This document shows, one piece after another, positions 60,959-64,000 of a stretch of 64,000 nucleotides of DNA. The translations under genes and the position numbers were made by a program. This DNA is from Tropicimonas marinistellae (GTDB taxonomy: Bacteria; Pseudomonadota; Alphaproteobacteria; Rhodobacterales; Rhodobacteraceae), in assembly GCF_001509585.1 (NCBI RefSeq), contig NZ_LNCI01000007.1:1-64000 (forward strand), in the 5' to 3' direction. Each line of letters starts with the position of its first letter. The first letter of the stretch is position 1. The notes below the pieces were generated by a model, which saw only the letters and a program-made list of their open reading frames with translations, had not been told where the DNA came from and made no database searches.

Positions 60959-62188
60959 ATGACACATGACAGCGACATCCTGATCGTCGGCGGCGGATTG
61001 AACGGGCCGGCCCTGGCGCTGGCCTGCGCCCAGGCTGGCATGACCTCCACCGTGATCGACGCGCTCAGCACGGCGGCACGGGAAGACGAGGGATTTGACG
61101 GGCGCTCCTACGCGCTTGCCCTGGCATCACAGCGCCTGCTGAACGCCCTTGGCATCTGGCCAAGAGTTGCCGAGCACGCGCAGCCGATCCTTCACATCGT
61201 CACGACCGATGGACGCCCGGGCGAAGGTCCGGTCCTGCCCTTTGCAATGCATTTCGACACGGCTGAAATGGACGAGGGGGTCATGGGCTACATCCTGGAG
61301 GACCGATATCTGCGGCGCGCCCTTCTGGAGGCCATCGAAGCGAATCCGAAGATAACCCACCGGGCGGGTGAAACGGTGGTGGACCAGAATATCACCGCAT
61401 CCGATGCGCAGGTGACACTTGCATCGGGCGAAACGCTGCGAGGTGCACTTCTGGTCGGTGCGGACGGCCGCAGGAGCGGCGTCGGGATGCGCGCCGGGAT
61501 CCAGCGCACCGGGTGGGACTATGGCCAGACCGCGCTCGTCTGCGCCGTGGAGCATGAAAAGCCCCACGAAGGCACGGCACACCAGTTCTTCATGCCGCAC
61601 GGACCGCTGGCGATCCTGCCATTGCCGGGCAACCGCAGTTCGATCGTCTGGGCGGAAGCGCCGGAGATCGCGACACATATCGCAGGGCTCGACGATGCGG
61701 GTTTCCTGGAGGCGCTGCGCCCGCGTTTCGGCGACTTCCTCGGAGAGATCCGGCTGGCCGGGAAGCGCTTCGCCTACCCGTTGAACCTGACCATGGCGAA
61801 CCAGACCGTGAAGGAGCGCCTCGCCCTGATCGGAGACGCGGCGCAGGGTGTGCACCCGATAGCCGGCCAGGGATTCAACCAGGGGCTTGCCGACGTGGCG
61901 ACGCTGACACAGGTGCTGGCGGACGCCCGCCGCCGCGGCGAGGACATCGGCTCGATTCTGGTTCTGGAACGCCACCGTCAGTGGCGCAGCTTCGACCGGA
62001 CGACGCTGGCGCTTGGCATGGATGCGGTCAACCGTCTGTTTTCAAACGACAACCCGATCCTTCGCATTGGCCGCGGGCTGGGAATGGGGCTCATCGATCG
62101 ACTGCCCGCCTTGCGGAGGACATTTGTCCGCGAGGCGGCCGGCGTCTCCGGCGACGTCCCGAACCTGCTGAAGGGACGTCCGGCCTGA
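60959..62188 (+). CDS. UbiH/UbiF-type FAD monooxygenase
   Basis: The 409-aa flavoprotein hydroxylates an intermediate of ubiquinone synthesis. It has the FAD-binding GGGLNGPALALA at the N-terminus and the UbiH signature GDAAQGVHPIAGQGFNQG in the C-terminal half. It is divergent from the amidase with 85 nt between starts and convergent with Trm112. Which ring position it hydroxylates is not determined. Confidence 0.91.
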   Translation: MTHDSDILIVGGGLNGPALALACAQAGMTSTVIDALSTAAREDEGFDGRSYALALASQRLLNALGIWPRVAEHAQPILHIVTTDGRPGEGPVLPFAMHFDTAEMDEGVMGYILEDRYLRRALLEAIEANPKITHRAGETVVDQNITASDAQVTLASGETLRGALLVGADGRRSGVGMRAGIQRTGWDYGQTALVCAVEHEKPHEGTAHQFFMPHGPLAILPLPGNRSSIVWAEAPEIATHIAGLDDAGFLEALRPRFGDFLGEIRLAGKRFAYPLNLTMANQTVKERLALIGDAAQGVHPIAGQGFNQGLADVATLTQVLADARRRGEDIGSILVLERHRQWRSFDRTTLALGMDAVNRLFSNDNPILRIGRGLGMGLIDRLPALRRTFVREAAGVSGDVPNLLKGRPA

Positions 62189-62194
62189 GGACCG

Positions 62195-62214
62195 GCCACG
62201 CGAATGGGCGTGGC
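62195..62214. terminator. hairpin between convergent ubiH-like and Trm112 genes
   Basis: A perfect 7-bp stem GCCACGC/GCGTGGC with a 6-nt GAATGG loop lies 6 nt after the monooxygenase stop. There is no T-run. It probably separates the convergent transcripts, with low certainty. Confidence 0.45.
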
Positions 62215-62229
62215 ACCGACCTGCGCGCG

Positions 62230-62427
62230 TTACTCCAGCGGCCGCGCCTCGTCGACGATGAGGATCGGAATGCCATCCCGGATCGGATAGGCGAGGTGCG
62301 CGGCGCGCGAAACCAGCTCCTGCCGCTCGGCGTCATAGGAGAGCAATGTCCTGGTTTGTGGACAAACCAGCGCCTCCAGCATTTTCGGATCGAACCGCTT
62401 GGACATCGTTGCGGCGCCTTCGGTCAT
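62230..62427 (-). CDS. Trm112 family protein
   Basis: The 65-aa protein matches the Trm112/YcaR group: [16 protein letters not shown] near the start and [17 protein letters not shown] at the end. Eukaryotic Trm112 activates methyltransferases; the bacterial homologue is poorly understood. Only one cysteine remains of the zinc ligands. ATG overlaps the LON-domain stop by 4 nt. Confidence 0.89.
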   Translation of the reverse strand: MTEGAATMSKRFDPKMLEALVCPQTRTLLSYDAERQELVSRAAHLAYPIRDGIPILIVDEARPLE

Positions 62428-63071
62428 TGCATGATCTCCGTCCCGTCATCGCCGGAATGGAGCGCGAACTCCAGCAACGCGGTCAAGGTTTGGCGACGGT
62501 CGGTCAGGGTCGGCGCTTCCAGCAGTGCCTGCTTGTCGCCCACGTCGAAGGGAAGGAGCATCGACAGGGAGTTGAGCATCAACTCATCCTCGGCTTCTTT
62601 CAGGCTGTCCCAATCGGTCGACAGCCCCCGATCCTCCAGAAACCGTGACAACAGATCGAGAAAAGGCTTTCGCGCGAAGCTCTTGTCCTGCTCGGCCGGG
62701 CCGACGTCCCGCGCGAATGCGCCCCAGTCGACCTGCGCCCGCATATATGGCGTGAACCCTTCGGTCTCGGCCTGAATCCGGAACCGCGAAATCCCCGTCA
62801 GGGTAATCATGTAGCGGCCGTCCTCGGTTTCCGAAAAGGCCGTGAGCCGGCCTGCACAGCCAATGGATTGCAGACCGGCGCCCCCTTTCGCAGATGGCTC
62901 GCGCGGCTGCACCATTCCGATCAGCCGGTGTTCCGTTTTCAGCGTGTCATCGAGCATCGCCAGGTAGCGGGGCTCGAATATGTGCAAGGGAAGCCGGGCG
63001 CGAGGTAGCAACAGCGCACCGGGCAATGGAAAGAGCGGGATCATGTCCGGCAGATCGGTCTTGGCAATCAT
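62424..63071 (-). CDS. LON-protease N-terminal-domain protein
   Basis: The 215-aa protein consists of a LON substrate-binding (PUA-like) domain without the ATPase or protease parts: [26 protein letters not shown] near residue 11 is the signature. Such stand-alone proteins are widespread, with unknown function. It is translated together with Trm112 and follows the thioredoxin gene closely (26 nt). ATG 63071 is preferred over a longer frame to 63212. Confidence 0.9.
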   Translation of the reverse strand: MIAKTDLPDMIPLFPLPGALLLPRARLPLHIFEPRYLAMLDDTLKTEHRLIGMVQPREPSAKGGAGLQSIGCAGRLTAFSETEDGRYMITLTGISRFRIQAETEGFTPYMRAQVDWGAFARDVGPAEQDKSFARKPFLDLLSRFLEDRGLSTDWDSLKEAEDELMLNSLSMLLPFDVGDKQALLEAPTLTDRRQTLTALLEFALHSGDDGTEIMQ

Positions 63072-63097
63072 GGTTCCAAGGTAGCCGGATTGCGCGC

Positions 63098-64000
63098 TCA
63101 GGCAAATATCATCGAGCTGAGCTTCCGCCGGCCGGTCAACACCACCGGGTCCGTGGGCTTGAGCGCATCGAAGATGGTGAAAAGCTGCGTCTTGGCAGCG
63201 CCGTCGTTCCACTCGCGGTCGCGTCGGAACAATTCCAGCAGTTCCGCCACCGCGGCCTCGACATCACCGTCGGCGTGGAGCGCCGTGGCAAGGTCGAACC
63301 TGGCCTGGTGGTTGTCCGGATCGGACGACACGGCCGCGCGCAACTCCGCCAGCGGCCCTGCGTCTGCCGCCTGCCGCGCCAGTTCGAGTTGGGCGCGCGC
63401 TGCCTCGACCTCCGGCGCAGCGGTAATGTCGTCGGGAACCGATGCAAGGAACGCTTCTGCCTTGTCGGCCTCTCCCAGCGCGAGATGCGCCCGCACCAGC
63501 CCGCCATAGGCCGCAGCGTTGCCGGGCTCTTCCCCGAGGATCGCGGCAAAGGTCTGCGCGGCGTCTACGGCGGCGCCTTCGGAGAGCATGGTCTCGGCCG
63601 CCTCGACCGCTTCGGCCAGCCCGCCATCACCGGCGAGCGCCCCGACGCGGTCCACGAAGGCCTTCACCTCGGATTGCGGCAATGCCCCCTGGAACATGTC
63701 CGCGACCTGGCCCTTGTAGAAAGCCACGACCGTCGGGATCGACTGGAGCGGCAAGCCCTGTTGGGCCAGCATCTGCGCGAGGCGCTGGTTCTGGTCCACG
63801 TCGATCTTGACCATCTTCACCTTGCCGCCGGCCGCCTGAACGGCGGCTTCCAGCGCCGGGCCGAGGGTCTTGCAGGGCCCGCACCATGTCGCCCAGAAGT
63901 CGACGATGACCGGGATCTCCTGGCTGGCGTCGACCACGTCGGCCATGAAAGTGGCTTCTGTCCCGTCCTTGATCAGGTCCGCGGCGGCGGTTTGGGGGGC
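63098..64000 (-). CDS. CnoX/YbbN-like thioredoxin with TPR region, 5' end outside window
   Basis: The frame is open to the right edge, so the true start lies beyond it; 300 residues are visible. An N-terminal thioredoxin domain with active site WCGPC is followed by a helical TPR-like region of about 170 residues. E. coli CnoX lacks this active site, whereas alphaproteobacterial members keep WCGPC and can act as true chaperedoxins. A methionine at 63946 is internal: the upstream residues DLIKDGTEATF continue a conserved family leader. It precedes the LON-domain gene. Confidence 0.9.
   Translation of the reverse strand, partial: APQTAAADLIKDGTEATFMADVVDASQEIPVIVDFWATWCGPCKTLGPALEAAVQAAGGKVKMVKIDVDQNQRLAQMLAQQGLPLQSIPTVVAFYKGQVADMFQGALPQSEVKAFVDRVGALAGDGGLAEAVEAAETMLSEGAAVDAAQTFAAILGEEPGNAAAYGGLVRAHLALGEADKAEAFLASVPDDITAAPEVEAARAQLELARQAADAGPLAELRAAVSSDPDNHQARFDLATALHADGDVEAAVAELLELFRRDREWNDGAAKTQLFTIFDALKPTDPVVLTGRRKLSSMIFA

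Noticed and set aside
1-64000. CRISPR array, prophage or insertion sequence
   Set aside because: No regularly spaced short direct repeats, integrase, transposase or phage structural gene was found on either strand.

Overview
The window is GC-rich and densely coded, and looks like a chromosomal segment of an alphaproteobacterium of the Rhodobacterales (Roseobacter/Rhodobacter) type. The evidence is gene content and order rather than a database match: an NDUFA9-like protein beside uppP and gltD/gltB, ilvE next to a petP/petR-like regulator pair, an HDAC-xseB-ispA-dxs run, paired calcium-binding RTX proteins, LolA next to FtsK, and a UbiH-type hydroxylase beside Trm112, LON-domain and CnoX-like thioredoxin genes. 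I see no transposase, phage gene, CRISPR array or rRNA. One tRNA gene, tRNA-Leu(CAG), lies at the left end.

Layout. 0-13 kb: tRNA-Leu, NDUFA9-like protein, uppP, then gltD and gltB separated by an exported unknown protein and a GFA protein in one coupled operon that ends at a strong terminator (9790-9824). These are followed by mtgA, a GST and queG. 13-20 kb: an unknown membrane-anchored protein, ilvE divergent from petP/petR, then HDAC, xseB, ispA and dxs (isoprenoid precursor synthesis). 20-27 kb: accessory-looking DNA with two tandem RTX/solenoid proteins sharing a duplicated leader, an SDR protein, small orphan ORFs in a lower-GC patch, a serine hydrolase and a DUF1810 protein. 27-31 kb: adenine deaminase and AMP nucleosidase overlap by 4 nt (AMP to adenine to hypoxanthine salvage), followed by an HU gene with a clear promoter and terminator. 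31-35 kb: small membrane, lipoprotein and exporter genes and a CcdA plus Tat-type thioredoxin pair.

35-44.7 kb, minus strand: a complete branched-chain-type ABC importer (two ATPases, two permeases, one binding protein, one extra two-helix membrane protein) bracketed by two acyl-CoA-forming ligases. A perfect TetR-like palindrome sits in front of the first gene. This reads as an import-and-activate system for an unidentified carboxylic acid and is the best candidate in the window for undescribed biology. 44.9-49 kb: two convergent paralogous L,D-transpeptidases, a membrane protein, and a 1-Cys peroxiredoxin divergent from an aldehyde dehydrogenase with a palindrome between them. 49-53 kb: a tightly overlapping run on the minus strand (thiolase, free methionine sulfoxide reductase, GFA protein, RluA-like pseudouridine synthase) divergent from an orphan STAS/anti-sigma kinase pair. 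53-64 kb: hspQ, a lytic transglycosylase lipoprotein, lolA, ftsK, an aminotransferase, an amidase, a ubiquinone-type hydroxylase, Trm112, a LON-domain protein and a CnoX-like thioredoxin cut by the right edge.

Start sites were chosen from ribosome-binding sites, neighbour overlaps and family length, and often differ from the longest open frame. Functions rest on motif recognition by eye; no search was run.
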